Shown: piece after piece, positions 24,656-36,899 of the stretch
Numbering within the stretch: position 1 is the first letter of the stretch
Layout: every line of letters begins with the position of its first letter
NCBI GenBank assembly: GCA_029582165.1
Contig: CM055877.1
Location: 9,167,855-9,231,854, forward strand
Origin: Portulaca oleracea
Taxonomy: Eukaryota; Streptophyta; Magnoliopsida; Caryophyllales; Portulacaceae
Direction: 5' to 3'
DNA: 64,000 nucleotides
The notes under the pieces: generated by a model
Told to the model about the DNA's origin: nothing
Seen by the model: only the letters and a program-made list of their open reading frames with translations
Databases searched by the model: none
Translations under genes and position numbers: made by a program

Positions 24656-24712
<57 letters not shown>
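24656..24712. repeat. (TA)n microsatellite
   Basis: About 55 bp of AT array, followed by GTAT tetranucleotides (ATGTATGTATGTATGT), abuts the right end of the foldback element. Confidence 0.95.
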
Positions 24713-24724
<12 letters not shown>

Positions 24725-26814
24725 GTATGTTGATCACATAAGCATGACACTTTAGTAAACATGTGAGCATGATAGACTATTCGGTGGACATCAAATATAC
24801 ATGGTGGACATGAGAATTGATGTCCCTCAAGAAAAGTCATCATATTCTACTTGCACACTTGATGTCTTCAAATAATACTTGATGTCTCTCTTATATCCAC
24901 GTATGTTCACCAAAGTTCTATGTTACCAAAATACTATATGTTCATGTGATCAACTTCCTCTATATATATATGGATGGATCTAGCATTTTTTCTTTAGGGT
25001 CCTGACTTATGCCAATAGTACTTTGACATATTTTTGTTCAGTATTCAACCACATTTACTAGCTCTTATCATCAAATGTAGTTTAAAGATATTTTTCTTTT
25101 CAATTAAAAGGAATTAATGAGTCAAATGTTATCTTTATACATTATAATTAATATTTACATAGTGTGAAGAATATGATTAATTAAAAGAATTTACAGTGAA
25201 ATTAGCATAAATAAATAGATAAGCCATGAATTACTATATTTTACCATAATAAGATTTATAGGCTTAATAAATTATAGAGTCCGACCATCTAAAATAATAT
25301 TTATGAGGTTTAATTAATATAAATATACATTTTTATCTAAAAGTAAAATACATATCTAATAAATTTTTTTCTTTAATGAGGTCCATCAACCCTATATTTT
25401 CTATAGTAACTCTTTGTTTACTATATTCTATGAACTTTTAAACCTTTTAATTCTCAATAGTTGGAAAAAGAGTAGCTCTCTCTTCATATAAACCATTTTT
25501 TCATCGTGGTAATTGATGGGGCCATGAATTGGATCCCACAACTAACACTTTTTTTTTTGGACAATTGTTAGTGAAAATAAGCGTAGGAAGGCTATATAAA
25601 ACTCAAAAAATTTAACAACAATCAAAGTGGGGAACAAAAAAGTCGAACAAACTAATGATAAAACAAATTGAAACCTATGGCTAGCCAATATATATAGAAT
25701 TTATCCGACTTGTTTTCATAGTACTTGTTTTCGTACTTATTTATTTGTTGGTTTATTGTTATTTTTTAATTTTTACATAAATTTATCCGACTTTATAATT
25801 TTACTTTACCCTGTTTTATGTTACCCTTTGTAAGAAAAGATTCTAAGAAATCTTTCGTAGATGATCAAATGGAGGGCGATTGGCATAGGTCTTGCAAGGG
25901 TTAGACATCATTTTGCATCTCTTTCAGGTCTGTTTCCTAGTCCAAGTTGTTTTCAATTCTTGTTTTCTTTTGCCTATTGTTTTGGTTTTGTAGTTTTGTC
26001 TATTTGCTTATTGATGTGTTTTGACTTTGTTTCTTTCTGATGAAGGCTGAACTCTTTATTTTGATACTATGCAAACAATGAACCCATGAGCTTTTTACTT
26101 ATTTGTTACCATACCACATGTCCTAGGATTGATTTTTAGGGGCAATGTATTTAACTCTGTTGAAATTTTTTAGAGGAGCGTAGCAGAAGTGTAGTGGGTC
26201 AAAGTTTAGACATAAAACTTGGCATTTGAATTTCGAATTGAGTGCAGAGTGTTACAAGGGGGAGATGAGATAAATGGTGTTGGTGGGAGGAGCTCCTTAT
26301 AGGAGCTTATTAAATCCACACCTCAAGAGCATGCTAGAACATTTCAAGGTACTTTTTCACATAATATCCTAGATTTTCTTATAGATCTTTCTAGTAATTC
26401 TTTTCATAATTTTTCTAGAATAATATTTCCAACAAACTCTCCTATATGGGAGTAAGATGTGTCCAGCAGCAGCAAGCATGAAGGCTTGATTTCCCCCCTT
26501 CCCAATGAATTGAATGATCCACTGAACTCTTCTTGATCTGAGAAATCCAATGAGTGACTGCACTTACTAATGTCATGGCTGAGTAACAAGTACAACATTC
26601 AAATATATCGTTATGTTAAGACTTAAGAATTCACTTTTTACTTTTTTCAACCAACCTCTATGCAAATGGCGTTAATCTAGATATATAGCTAAAATCGTTA
26701 TAATAAAGATTTATCATATATGAATTTTAGTGGTTTTCATATTATCATATACTATAAAAGAAAAGAACGTAACAGTTGTGTTTTTCATTTGCTGCTTGCT
26801 TGCTCTACTTGCTT

Positions 26815-26945
26815 GTGTTCACACACAAATTTACTATTTCACCCTAGCTTGAATATAATAATTAATCAGCGGCTTGCATTTAGTTTGTGTTCACACATGA
26901 ATTTACTCTTTTACCCTCAAGTACAATAACTAGGCAATATAGTTC
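26815..26945. repeat. Dispersed repeat, two units, shared with 48.6-48.9 kb
   Basis: Two tandem-like units contain GTGTTCACACACAAATTTAC and GTGTTCACACATGAATTTAC, each followed by TACCCT or CACCCT and a run like AATAAT. The inverse (GTAAATTCATGTGTAAACAC and relatives) recurs three times near 48680-48860, so this is a repeat family. Confidence 0.6.
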
Positions 26946-29900
26946 AGCTGTATATTTGGTTAAGGTAAACACTTGCTTTGATAGTAAAAATTAAGTTATT
27001 TTTAGGGTAAATACGAGTCGGGTGTATTTTGATTTCGGGTAAATTTTACTCTAAAAATATGAAACGGGTGTATTTTGGGTGTAGGTAAATACGAACGGGT
27101 GTATTTCAAATTCATGTAAGTACGGATCATATGTTCTTTGACAGTAAAAATGAATATAACACTATATATAAATTACATAAATATTATATTATTATTTGTA
27201 ATTTTTTATGTTTATTAAATCTGAGGCAATATCTACATGTTAGATTATAAAATTATTTTGGTGCATTCAAGACCACAAAATCTTGATTTTCAGCTATGGG
27301 GGAAAAAACACCCCTATGTACAGCTTTGGTTGGGTGAAAACAATCTCATAACTTCAGGAATTGACAACTCAATCTCAAAAGCTTGGTTTGTGATCAAAAG
27401 GGTGAGTATCTCATGTGGTAGTAGACTAGTAGCAATTATTGGTTGATATTAGCCAGGGTTGATGGCTCATTAATCCCCTTAAATTATGGCTAATGAGTAA
27501 CAAAAATGGATGCATGAAATCAAACATATCATATCATCGTGATGTTTAAAGCAAGGTCTTGTTTGACAAAATTAATATTTTAGATAGCCATTTACATAGT
27601 GAATGATGGTTTAGATAACAGACAGCGGTTTAACCGTTTAAGTATAGTGGATAGTGGATGACTGTTCAAATGAGAATTGTGTGCGGTAAATTTAGCGTTT
27701 GAGTTAGTGAATTAATGTGAACTAACATAAAAGGACATTGATAATTTTCAAAGGTGTTTTTTGATCAAAAAAACATTAAATGTTACTCCAAATGCTAAAT
27801 GTTGAGATTATCGTTTCAGAAAACATAATTTGAAACACTAAACGCTATTCAAAAAGCTAGTTTATGGAACGTTAATGTTTATGCAATTAGAATTTTGACT
27901 TTGTCAAAATACGAAACGCTACTATTGAGCACAATAAACAAGTACGTGTACCTAACACGAGGGGAAGAAATACATATAGGCTCTGTTTAGCAATAAATAT
28001 TATATTTTGGAGTAATCAAAAAGCCCTTTCTAAGAGTTATTGGGTTTTTTTATTTTCAATTAGCTCTTTAACCAAAGTTTAAAAACTATTTGAATTGTTT
28101 CGTAAACAACTTTTTGCATTAATGTGTTGAATTCAAAAAGCTAATTTCCGAATAGGGGGATATTTTTGAAAGAGCTTTTTCGAAGTGATAATTACTTTAA
28201 TATCGTCATACTTGTAACAAAATTACATTAGATACCATATAATGGTTGTTATGTATCGTTTCTCCATTTGTACAAGAGTGACGGGTACTGTTATATGGTG
28301 GTATGTTTGATAAATAATTTTATTTTGAAATTTTCATAGAGTTAATAAATTATTCATTTTATTAACTATGGACATATAATGAAATTTTAATGTCATAAAT
28401 TTCAATGATTACTAAAGGAAAATAGAGTTGACATTAAATAATAGTAATAATAATAATAATAATAATAATATAATTAGTACAAAATATCAATATCACAACT
28501 GTACTAAAGAAAAATATTAGTTTAATGTAAATATACAATAGAAAAAATTCATTGCAATGGACACAAATAAAATTTTACCAACTTACTTTTTCATAAACAT
28601 TAATTTCATCAAATATTTTTCTAGCAAATAATTAATTTAACCATTTAATTCAAATAATTAATACGTCCCATTATCTTTGTCAATTTACCTAACTTGGAAA
28701 AACCAAGACACATTAAAATTGAGGTGAACAATTTATAATTTCCCCAAGTTACCCTTATATTAATTGAGAATAATAGTTATTGGAATTGTAAACAGTGATA
28801 AATAGTATATTAATTAAGGGTAAAAATGAAAGTACAATTGTTAGAATGGTAAAAGTGAAACAAATTGGGACAATGAAGTTAGCTGGGGTGACAAACAATT
28901 TGAGGACGAAGGTAGTAGTTATTTCTAACAGCTAACATAGTAACATAGGATAATTGTGTACCAAACAATCAAACATAACCATAAGTTTCTCCAAGGCATT
29001 ATTAATATATATTCCCAATAAAATTGGAGGGTTTCTAAGAAGACAGAAAAAACAACTCCTGATGTTTGCCAAGACACATGCAAACCAACCTGGCCAGCCT
29101 ATGATGAATCTAGGTATTGTAAAAGAAAGATATTATCCATACAGTATTTTTATATTCGTTTTTTCTATAAAAAAAAATTAAGTATAATATTCTTTTTGGT
29201 GGTAAATTAAGGGATAATAAATATAATAAAAAATGATTAAAAGGTATATCAGATTTTGTAGAAACTTATTTTAGGTCTCCACGTTTTTGGAATATATTTT
29301 TAGCCTATGATTTAAGATTAGCAAGTGTAAGGGGACAAATTCGATTATTTAAATATATTTCAACACAATTACTTGAACTACTGTAATGTCCAATTTTTTA
29401 GTGTTGACACTCGCAAACCACAAAATCTTCAAGCAACTTCCTATCAAATTTTGGTGGAAACATGTTCAAATAATCAATTTGTCCCATAATTAACAATTGT
29501 CAACCTTATAAAACTTGAGGGCCTAAAAATATATTATAAAAATATAAAAACCTAAAAACAGTTTACACAAAATATAAGGTACTCCTCAGTCATTTTTTTT
29601 ATAAATATAAAACTAGCTAAATTTGGTTTAGTTTTGATTAATTTAAAATCTCAACTAATTCAAATATATTAAAAATTATTGAAATTTATTCAACATCATA
29701 TTTGTTATACTCCAACTCACCATCAAAATTTACAAGTAGTTGAATTGATTAGTCATTTATATATGTTCTTAAATTCTCCTCCATCTAATCCAAATTATTT
29801 ATCCCCTTGAAAATTATGTCAGTTTAATTTTGAAACTCAATCTAACTATTATTTTCTCGACATATATGATAATTTTTTTGTATAAGATTATTATCACTAA

Positions 29901-30501
29901 CTTTATAATGATAATAGTATTTTAAAAATATAATATTACAATTAATAATAAATATTATATAAAAATTTATCAATAATACAATAACATTAAGGAAATTAAT
30001 CAATTAAAAGACAGATAAAATAGAGTGGAGGGAAATTAGGGAATACTATATTAACTATGGTTAGATAAACACTTGCTATAAATTAACATAACATTGGATC
30101 TCACTCCATGACAAAGTGAAACAATAATAAACATTAGTACTTTCTCACACTTTATGACCCAAACAAAAAAATATTAGCAAGTGGTGGGGTTTGATCATCA
30201 TTTATATATGAATGTATGAGTTTTTGATAGTGATTGATGGGGATACCATTTACTAGTAATTTGTATTCTCCCTTGTCCCCATTTAAAAAATTGACAAAAA
30301 AATAAAAATTAAATTGAAAATTGTTTTGACATTTATTGATTCTTGTAATCAACAAATAAAATGAAATGACATAAGTGCATGCTATCCTGGCTACCTTATG
30401 GATTGACAAAATTGAAATTATAACAATAAATAATTGTAGGGGGATTTGTCTCTATAATTCGCCTCCTTATTGCCACAAGAGCCAAAATCTTAGGAACATG
30501 T

Positions 30502-30616
30502 ACCATAACTATTGCGAGTGAGTACCCATTATTCTTTTTCTTTTTTAAAAATTATAGCACCATAACTATTGCGAGTGAGTACCCATTATTCTTTTTCTTT
30601 TTTTAAAATTATAGCA
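30502..30616. repeat. 57-bp perfect tandem duplication
   Basis: ACCATAACTATTGCGAGTGA at 30502 recurs at 30559, with the following TACCCATTATTCTTTTTC also repeated. The copies differ only by one A in a homopolymer. Confidence 0.9.
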
Positions 30617-31789
30617 CCAGAAAATTTCTTATTATTAAATTGGTTAAAACAAATCTCATCTGTTAAAAAAAAATTATATGTTAGTAATTAAATATAATTA
30701 ACGAATGCAACAAGTTATTTTGATCAAAATATATTGATTTCAATTTTTTTAAAGGTAGAATCAAGGATTGTTATACTTTACAACTATGATAACTAGTTGG
30801 GAAAAAAAATCAATTGTGATAAAATCTCCTTAAAAATATCATATAAAAAAATTTGTATTTCAATGAATAGCATTACTTGTCGCAACAAATCACTTTAATT
30901 AATATATAATAATTTTAAATTTTTAAAAGTAAAATAAACTTTTTATTTATCATAGTTGACTAATTATTACTACTCATAACTGTTATAAAAATTTTGTAAA
31001 AAGAAAAGAACTGATAGAAAATAATAAGGTACTTGATGATAAAAAAAAAGTTGAGATATCTATAATATCTTTAATTATTCACTAATCAACAATAAGGTAT
31101 TTGAGGGGTCTACTTAACCTTCATTTAAATTTTTAAAAAAAAGAAGTATCTTAACATCCAGGACTCTAGATCTATTATCTATATAATCAACTAGATGTCC
31201 CCACCTATGTTCATTCAGGGGAAAGTTTAGATGTAACAAATGTTCTCTAGATACCTTGCATAATAATTAGATATCAATTGTACTATTGATGTTTAAGCTA
31301 AAAAATACAAAGTGAATCATTCCAAAATTCAATTTAATAAATGAATGTAGTAGGGACAAGTATTGAGAGGGGTTGTTATGGGAAGGTTATGTTTATAACT
31401 TTCGTCTATATCTATTTTTAAAGTAGGAAAGGATCATATGAGAAATAATTTTTTGTGAGAAGATATTGTGATTATGTATGAAAAATTTCAATGTATGGAG
31501 ATGATTCGGTGGAGACATGATATATTGATTATATATTCACACATTAAAATTTTTCAATATATACCGGGAAGGATTTACTTTTTTGAGATCCCAAGACATG
31601 ATGGAGACAAAAATGGACAAACATTGTTGATAAATAGAGAGCAATAATTGAGTGGACAATTATAACACAATTGAAGGTTTTAGCTATAATTAACAATATG
31701 GACACCTTCAAAAAAAAAAAATGGACTAAACCATATCTATCATGTAAAATGCTCTCTAAGTTTAGCAAGAAAACTAAACTATGCATGTG

Positions 31790-32600
31790 GGGCGTTTGGT
31801 CCGAGGGAGATGACATATATGTAAGAATAGAATGAGAATATAAAAATTAATAATATAATTTCCATTATTTTCTTAATTGTAAAAAAAAGGAGAATAAGGA
31901 TGAGAATAAAGTTAAGGTCCTCTAATGTGTTATACTAATGGTAACGGTGATCATTTACATGGGAAATTCACTAATCAATATTATATAACAATATTATGTC
32001 TGGACTTGTTATTATTAATACTACCCAACCCCATCCATCCAACTTTTTAAATTTTTCATAAATTGTGAAACCATCTCAACCAAAAGCTTAAGCTAATGGT
32101 TGAAGCCCTAGGAATGATTTTATACTCTAACACGCCCCCTCACACGAATGCCCTTTAGACTTGAAGCGTGGATGCTGCAAAGGTTAAGGCCCTTTTATTA
32201 CCTTGCGCAAATAAATGGGAGGCGCTGAGATTCGAACCTAAGACCTCTTGTTTATTGGTCTGGTTCTGATACCATATGAAACTATCTCAACCAAAAGTTT
32301 AAGCTAATGGTTGAAGCCCCACGAATGGTTTTATACTCTAACATAAATCAATCAAGAATATTTTAATAAATGTGTTCTTATTTCTAATGTTATGCCACTC
32401 ACTCCCTTTTTAAATTACCACATAATAAATAAGTAAAATACATTTCTATTTTCATTTTTAATATAAAATTTTGATTCTCATTTTCATGCTCATGCTCATT
32501 CTCATACTCATTCTCATACTCATTATAGATTTTATGCTCATTTTCATTCTTATTATGGATTTACATTTTCATTTCTGTTACATACTAAAAGAGCCGCATG
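31790..32600. mobile_element. Possible PIF-like element hosting a TRIM
   Basis: The left edge GGGGCGTTTGGTCCGAGGGA and the right edge ACTAAAAGAGCCGC are roughly inverse. The subterminal regions are rich in GAATGAGAAT on the left and ATTCTCATACTCATTC on the right, as in the element at 45410. The boundaries and class are uncertain. Confidence 0.35.
32064..32343 (-). mobile_element. TRIM retroelement with 69-bp LTRs (280 bp)
   Basis: Two near-identical 69-bp direct repeats lie at 32064-32132 and 32275-32343. Read on the minus strand they begin TGTTAGAGTATAAAA and end near TTTCA. Next to the 5' LTR (minus strand) is TGGTATCAGAACC, one base off the initiator-tRNA-Met primer-binding consensus. Next to the 3' LTR is a purine tract (GTGTGAGGGGGCG). 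A 5-bp target duplication TAAAT is at 32059-32063 and 32344-32348. The internal domain is 142 bp with no coding capacity. Confidence 0.9.
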
Positions 32601-33478
32601 TCACTTTGTTGAACCATTAATGGTTAACTATAGCAGTGCAAGATAATCTTCATGTTCATATATGATGTGATGCAATGACCAACAATTCAGATTTTTATGT
32701 ATAATTATGTTTTTTTGACTGATTCATACTATCTACTAGCTAATTCTTCACTATCGTCTAATCATATAATGTGAAAAATCATTTAGAATTTCGGATTAAT
32801 CCATATGCATTTCGACGTATTTTCCCTTTTTTAAATCCTGTTGTTGTTGTTGAAGAATCTACAAGCATTCAGATAGTAACGGATAATTATGTTTTTATCT
32901 ATCATTTACATTTTTTAAGGTTCATCTTAATTTACTAATTTCTCATATAAGACTTTTATAGAAATTACAATATTACATTTTTTATAATATTTTTTTATTA
33001 CGAATCTAATTATATCAATTTTATATGACAGTCATTATAAAAATTAAGATATTGACAGTTAAATTTTTTAAAAGAAGAAATAGAGAGAGCAATATCCAAA
33101 TTCCAAAGTTAAAGTTTTAAATTAAATTTGTGTCAAAGTGACTTAATTTGATTACTCTCACCCATTTATTCTTGAAGTGGAATCCTAATTATTAGGAGTT
33201 CACTAACTATTGGGAGTTCACTAATTGAAGTTTGTAAATTGCAAAACTTTAATTAATTGTATATCAAGGGTGGACCTTGTGAAAGGGACATCAAACCATA
33301 TGAATTGAAATTATGAAGATGAATAGCAATCAATAATTTATATACCAACATCATTTTCTAACACACTATTTTTAAGGCAATTGGCCCAGAGCTAACCTCA
33401 GCTTCTGACAAATAATTCACCTAATAATCTCACCACATCCTCATTAAACCTAGCTACCCTATTAAATAACCTTAGTTA

Positions 33479-33719
33479 CTCCCTCCATGTTTATTTATAT
33501 GTAGTTTAGAAAATTATGTTAAAAATTTTGATTGTTAATATTTTAATCTGTATAATGATTCATCATATAAAATTGATATCATTAAATTTGTAATAAAAAA
33601 TAATATTAAAAGTTAAAAATTATAATATCATATTTTTTATAAAAAATTTATATTAGAAATTATTGATTAAAAGTTGACACTGAAAACCATAAATAACAGA
33701 AAAAAAAGAACGGAAGGAA
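33479..33719. mobile_element. Stowaway-like MITE
   Basis: The left end CTCCCTCCATGTTTATTTAT and the right end AAAGAACGGAAGGA are the degraded family termini, with TA at 33477-33478. The interior shares the family's ATCATATAAAATTGATATCA-type segment. A second, more diverged relative follows at about 33815-34057. Confidence 0.7.
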
Positions 33720-34497
33720 TATAACGGTATTTGCATTTCGTTAACTCATATTCTTTTATTTGTTTATCTTTCATTTAACTGAAATTGAGTTATTATTGAA
33801 TAGTCCATTTGTTACATTTTGATTGCCATATTGATTTATATGTCAAATAAATTTTAAAATTTTGATAATTGGTTTTTCAACATATGTAGTGTTCTATTAT
33901 ACAAAAATACTATCATTAAATTCATAATAAAAAAATACTATCATGAAAGTTATAAAGTTGTAATTTTTTCAATAAAATATTCTATAATAAAATTCTCATT
34001 CAAAAAAAGACATTAAAAACTATGCAAGAAGTGACGATTAATGTGGAAGGGATAGATTAATAAATTGTAAAGTATTTCATCATGAGTTTCTTTTAATTTT
34101 AAATACTCATCCTTGAGGCCTTAAACAAATTAAAAGCGATGAAAGTCAAATCATTTGATATATCCTAAATATTGCTTCACCAAATAGGCACTAGTTTATA
34201 ATTGTTCCAACTTGAAGAAAGAAGTTAGGACTTATTATTTCCTAAACAAAAGTTTTATTTCTCTTTTCTTCTTGTAAATTGTATTTTTTTTAATTATAGG
34301 GGCATAGTTTACTTATATCTTATCTCATTTTTAAATAGGGAGAGGAGAAAATAGATTGGCTATGTGAGAGGTTTAGAAAAAGAATTAACAATAATGACTT
34401 ATACTTGAAGCAAACAAGAATTGATATTTGATATCTAGTGACATTTGTGGACCCTCAAGATAAGAACAATTATAAGTAAAAGAATCAGCACTGTTTA

Positions 34498-34728
34498 TTT
34501 CATCCGCTCTATATTATTTGTCATTTAGTTGACTTTTACAATGTTTAATATTATTTTTAGTTTGAAATTGTTTTTATACAATATTTATTAATAATTATAT
34601 TATACTTACAGATACACACTATTTGTCGGATGGTAATAATTTGATATAACAAACAATAATATATATTGAGAAGTTAATGGTCAAAATTTTTAATTTTCAA
34701 AGTAACAAGTAATATGAAACAAATGAAG
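34498..34728. mobile_element. Stowaway-like MITE
   Basis: The left end is TTTCATCCGCTCTATATTAT and the right end AATATGAAACAAATGAAG is the inverse form. TA lies at 34496-34497 and 34729-34730. Confidence 0.65.
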
Positions 34729-35614
34729 TATATATATATATATTTTTTTTATATTCGATGCCATATAATCTTCTTCAATGTCTTCAATATCTTTGTATTG
34801 GTTTGAGAGAACAGATTTAGAGTTCTCTTGAACATTTAATCTAAGAAGTAAGATCTCCTTGACCTACGAGTTCACCAACTAGTTGTGTTTAATTAATTAA
34901 TTAATTTTACAATACATCTTTAAATATAATATATCCATGAATGAATGAATCAGAAAAATTTACAAATTAAGATTGCTGTATGTGGCATATGTCTTTTCAT
35001 TTTAGAGGCAGATTTTATTTAAAATTTAACATCAGAAAATAATATCCAGAATTTGTGGAAGGCTTAGAGAAATAATTGATATATAGTAGTGACTTATGTT
35101 TAAAGCGAACAAATAATTGAGATTAGACCCCTAATTACTTTTCTGGCTCCTTAAAATAACTAATGTAAAAATATAATCAAATTACCTGCTATTAACCACT
35201 AGAGGTCTCCAACTTGAGTTTAATTAACTAATTTTATAGTATATCTGAGTATGAAAAAGTCTAAAAAAAAAATTTAAAATTTGGGGGGGTTATATTATAT
35301 AATGCTGTAAATAGTTGACATATCTGAAGCAAAAAACAAAAGAGAGAGGGAGAAGACCCCCTAATGACATTTGTGGGAATTTTGGCTCCTTCAACAAAAT
35401 GTTCTTTCAAAAAGAAAAAAAAAAGAAAAAAAATGTTGCTTACAAAAGAAAAAAAAAAACTATTTTGTGGTATTTGGGCAGCATGAGTCATTTGTTTGGG
35501 TGTTGAAACTTGCCGCAGTGATAGGGACGAGGGAGAATTAAATTGCAAAAATTTATGCTAGCTATTGTTATTAGTGGGGTGCTTCCTATTTTAGCTATAA
35601 TTTTTTTTACGGGT

Positions 35615-35863
35615 GGCTGACTGGTCGCGGTGCCACAATACACCGCACCTTGTCATAATTCACCACAACATATTAATCCACCATAATTTACTACAACCCA
35701 TCACAATAAACTTTTTCACATTTACCAACACAATTTATAATTATTAAAAACAAAACCGACTATAATTTACCACAACCCACCATAATCCACCACAACTTTT
35801 TCAAACTCACCACAATTCCACCACACCGCGCCATACCGCAGTAAGCCGTATAAAAGAACATGG
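35615..35863. mobile_element. Tourist-like MITE, left end eroded
   Basis: The right end is GCCGTATAAAAGAACATGG, as in the copies at 47358 and 49907. The interior repeats CCACAATTCACCACAAC-type units, the complement of the GTTGTGGTAAG interior of the 19764 copy. The left terminus can only be placed approximately. Confidence 0.6.
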
Positions 35864-35911
35864 TTTATCCATCATTTTGACATTACTATATATCAAAACT
35901 TTTTAAAAGTA

Positions 35912-36165
35912 CTGTATATGTTTCATATTAATTGTTGTCTTTAGAAGTTGTGCAATTACGCTTTGAAACTTTTGACCATAAATTTATCAATATATACAAT
36001 GATTTGTTATATAAAATCACTACATCAGATTCGTAATAAAAGATACTATCTTAAAAGTATGATATTGCAATTATTAATAAAATATACATAAGAAATTTCC
36101 AATCAAAGAATGACATTGGAGACCTCGACAGTCAACAAAGTGACAATTTATATAGACAGAGAAAG
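35912..36165. mobile_element. Stowaway MITE, same subfamily as 50396-50650
   Basis: It contains CATATTAATTGTTGTCTTTA near the left end and ends GACAGAGAAAG, with TA at 35910-35911 and 36166-36167. The interior is collinear, in inverted orientation, with the element at 50396-50650. Confidence 0.75.
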
Positions 36166-36899
36166 TATTTTTATGATAATGCTCTTCATATGTATCTAAT
36201 GGTATTACTTTCTCATAATGTATTATTTTATATATTGAGGTTAAAAATTTTAAAGTTTGCTTAACTTGTAAATAAAAAGACATAAAATATGAAGAAGGGA
36301 GTATAATGGTTCTTTTTAAGGAAAAGAAGTGAGAGATTAATCTCAATCATAGGGCTGTCAATAATCTATGTTAGGTCATTTTGGATGTGAATGAATCAGA
36401 CATTAGACAAAAAAAGTTAATATTCAAAGCCCATTTTTCTAGAGTTATCTATTCTGGGTCGGAAGAATTCAGAGGAGGATTAAATCCGGTTCGGGAAATA
36501 GAATGAGAAAGATTATTGTGTTTGAAACCTAGAAAAAATCGACCGTTGTTAAAATTTGGACAGAAAATCAGTGACCTTACCTAATTTTTTCAGGTCAGAC
36601 GGAACCGAGTTTTTCGATCAGGACAAGTTTTTGACAACCCTAGTTACAACAACAACAACAACAACCACATTGGATAAACACGTTTGAACACAATCCGTGA
36701 ATTCATATGTAGACAGTTTTACCCGGCGAACGAAAGTTCAAAAAGAGACCGATTGGGACAAATATTTGACAACTCTAGTTAATTAATCATATCATAGTTA
36801 AAAAAAACACAAAAACACAAAAGGCCAAGCAATTGTTTAACCAACCCAATGAAAATGATTGTTAATTCTCCACCTGACTCAACCATGGTTAGTTAAATG

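Larger units (their letters stand above)
24713..31790. other. AT-rich gene-poor stretch
   Basis: I see no conserved gene on either strand. The contents are scattered low-complexity AT-rich DNA, an (AAT)n run at ~28438-28470, a diverged repeat at 26815-26940 and a duplicated 57-mer at 30502. Short ORFs here carry no recognisable domain. Confidence 0.5.

Noticed and set aside
25861..25927. Exon-like segment (ATGATCAAATGGAGG... to a GTCTG donor)
   Set aside because: It has a plausible acceptor and donor but no neighbouring exons and no recognisable protein; too short to support.
26369..26598. Minus-strand ORFs, considered as copia polyprotein remnant
   Set aside because: No gag, protease, integrase or RT motif could be confirmed in either frame.
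32220..32265. A tRNA gene (B-box-like GGTTCGAATCTC, minus strand)
   Set aside because: No cloverleaf can be drawn and it lies inside the TRIM next to its primer-binding site.
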